NCBI RefSeq assembly: GCF_028283705.1
Contig: NZ_JAPWKD010000034.1
Location: forward strand, 434,001 to 498,000
Direction of reading: 5' to 3'
DNA length: 64,000 nt
Source: Pantoea sp.
GTDB lineage: Bacteria; Pseudomonadota; Gammaproteobacteria; Enterobacterales; Enterobacteriaceae
The position numbers and the translations under genes were made by a program. Below are positions 63,091 to 64,000 of the stretch, piece by piece (the first letter of the stretch is position 1; each line of letters begins with the position of its first letter). The notes below the pieces were generated by a model that saw nothing but the letters and a program-made list of their open reading frames with translations, made no database searches and had not been told where the DNA came from.

Positions 63091-63420
63091 ATGTCGTCGC
63101 AACAACTTATTTTGCAGCGGCTGCAGCAGGTCGAAGCAGTGATGCGCGAGCACGACCACTGGCAGACGCAATGCCCTGATGAGGCAGCTTTTGCCAGCAC
63201 GCAACCCTTCTGTCTGGATACACTGGCACCGCTTGAGTGGCTGCAATGGGTGCTAATCCCCCGTATGCAGGCATTAATTGCCGCTGATGCGCCGTTGCCG
63301 CAAAACTTTGCTGTCGCGCACTATTTTGAAATGGCGCTCCCTCCCACTACACCGGGCCATCCGATGCTATTGCTGACGCTAAGCCAGCTCGACGCCTTAT
63401 TTGCGGAACCTTCTGCCTGA
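63091..63420 (+). CDS. yqcC: DUF446 protein YqcC
   Basis: This 109-residue small acidic soluble protein has conserved PFCLDTLAPLEWLQWVLIPRM and ALPLPQNF-like segments, as in E. coli YqcC. GGAGG lies before the ATG. Its stop overlaps the truC start (TGATG), so the two are translationally coupled. The function is unknown, and a link to truC is inferred from context only. Confidence 0.92.
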   Translation: MSSQQLILQRLQQVEAVMREHDHWQTQCPDEAAFASTQPFCLDTLAPLEWLQWVLIPRMQALIAADAPLPQNFAVAHYFEMALPPTTPGHPMLLLTLSQLDALFAEPSA

Positions 63421-64000
63421 TGCTGGAAATTATTTACCAGGATGAGTGGCTGGTGGCCGTCAATAAACCTGCGGGATGGCTGGTGCACCGCAGCTGGCTC
63501 GATCGCAAAGAAAAAGTGGTGGTGATGCAGACGGTGCGCGACCAGATTGGTCAGCATGTCTTTACTGCTCACCGGCTGGATCGTCCCACCTCCGGCGTAT
63601 TGCTGATGGGGCTGTCGAGTGAGGTGGGCCGGTTGCTATCGCAGCAATTTGAGCAGCACCAAATCCGCAAAACCTACCATGCAGTGTTGCGAGGCTGGCT
63701 GAGCGAAAGCGGTACGCTGGATTATCCGTTGGTGGAAGAACTGGATAAAATTGCCGATAAATTCGCCACAGAACCACGTGGTCCGCAGCCGGCCGTGACG
63801 GATTATCAGCTACTTGCGCATGTCGAGATGCCGGTGGCGATTAGCCGTTACGCCACCTCGCGCTATAGCCTGGTGGAGATGCAACCGCGCACCGGACGTA
63901 AACATCAGCTTCGTCGCCATATGGCGCACCTGCGTCATCCCATCATTGGCGATACCACCCACGGCGATTTGCGTCAGAACCGTGGTGCAGCGACGCATTT
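63420..64000 (+). CDS. truC: tRNA pseudouridine-65 synthase TruC (3' end outside window)
   Basis: The first 193 residues of an RluA-family pseudouridine synthase that modifies U65 of tRNA-Ile and tRNA-Asp. The catalytic Asp54 is in HRLDRPTSG. Further family marks are VNKPAGWLVHRSWLDR at the N-terminus and PRTGRKHQLRRHMAHL. The frame is open to the window edge. It overlaps the yqcC stop codon by one base. Confidence 0.94.
   Translation, partial: MLEIIYQDEWLVAVNKPAGWLVHRSWLDRKEKVVVMQTVRDQIGQHVFTAHRLDRPTSGVLLMGLSSEVGRLLSQQFEQHQIRKTYHAVLRGWLSESGTLDYPLVEELDKIADKFATEPRGPQPAVTDYQLLAHVEMPVAISRYATSRYSLVEMQPRTGRKHQLRRHMAHLRHPIIGDTTHGDLRQNRGAATH

Overview
The window is chromosomal DNA of an enterobacterium, most likely Erwiniaceae and Pantoea-like. 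From about 22.7 kb to the end, gene content and order are those of the Escherichia coli region near 64 min (aas-lplT, tas, ygdR, ygdQ, mutH, rppH-ptsP, lgt-thyA, ppdA-ppdB-ygdB-ppdC-recC-ptrA-recB-recD, argA, amiC, initiator tRNAs, mltA, tcdA, csdE-csdA, ygdI, gcvB/gcvA, ygdD-rlmM, xni, ppnN, queF, syd, csrB, yqcC-truC). The Pantoea assignment is an inference from protein similarity, GC-rich codon use and a dispersed gtagcggcgcgat palindrome; no 16S gene is present to confirm it.

Region 1 (1-7.5 kb): a chemotaxis receptor cut by the window edge, the galactose repressor galR with a GalR-type operator directly upstream, a biotin-sulfoxide/TMAO-reductase-like molybdoenzyme, and a class B penicillin-binding protein (an FtsI paralogue). 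The PBP gene is bracketed by two small RNA genes that I read as OmrB-like and OmrA-like. In E. coli omrA and omrB sit together between aas and galR, so this interval has been expanded here. A small solitary ribbon-helix-helix-like protein follows.

Region 2 (7.7-22.6 kb): two adjacent RND efflux operons in the galR-aas interval. The first encodes adaptor, pump and outer-membrane channel of AcrA/AcrB/OprM type. The second is mdtA-mdtB-mdtC plus its own outer-membrane channel, an arrangement like Pseudomonas muxABC-opmB and without the mdtD-baeSR genes of E. coli. MdtB carries a 43-residue Ser/Thr/Asp-only insertion.

Region 3 (22.7-48.2 kb): phospholipid repair (aas-lplT), Tas, YgdR, a TerC-family protein, an ERIC element, mutH, a non-coding interval with a cluster of DnaA boxes at the DARS2 position, rppH-ptsP, lgt-thyA, the minor pseudopilin cluster, and recC-ptrA-recB-recD. 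recC is broken by a single-base insertion as the sequence stands, while recB and recD are intact.

Region 4 (48.2-64 kb): argA with tandem ARG boxes, Tat-exported AmiC, three tandem initiator tRNAs, mltA, the CsdA-CsdE-TcdA system that makes cyclic t6A in tRNA, ygdI, divergent gcvB/gcvA, rlmM, xni, ppnN, queF, syd, the CsrB regulatory RNA with an upstream UvrY/SirA palindrome, yqcC and the start of truC.

Four regulatory RNAs (OmrB-like, OmrA-like, GcvB, CsrB) and several operator-type sites (sigma-28, GalR, ArgR, UvrY) can be read directly. No CRISPR array, prophage, transposase or plasmid gene was found.
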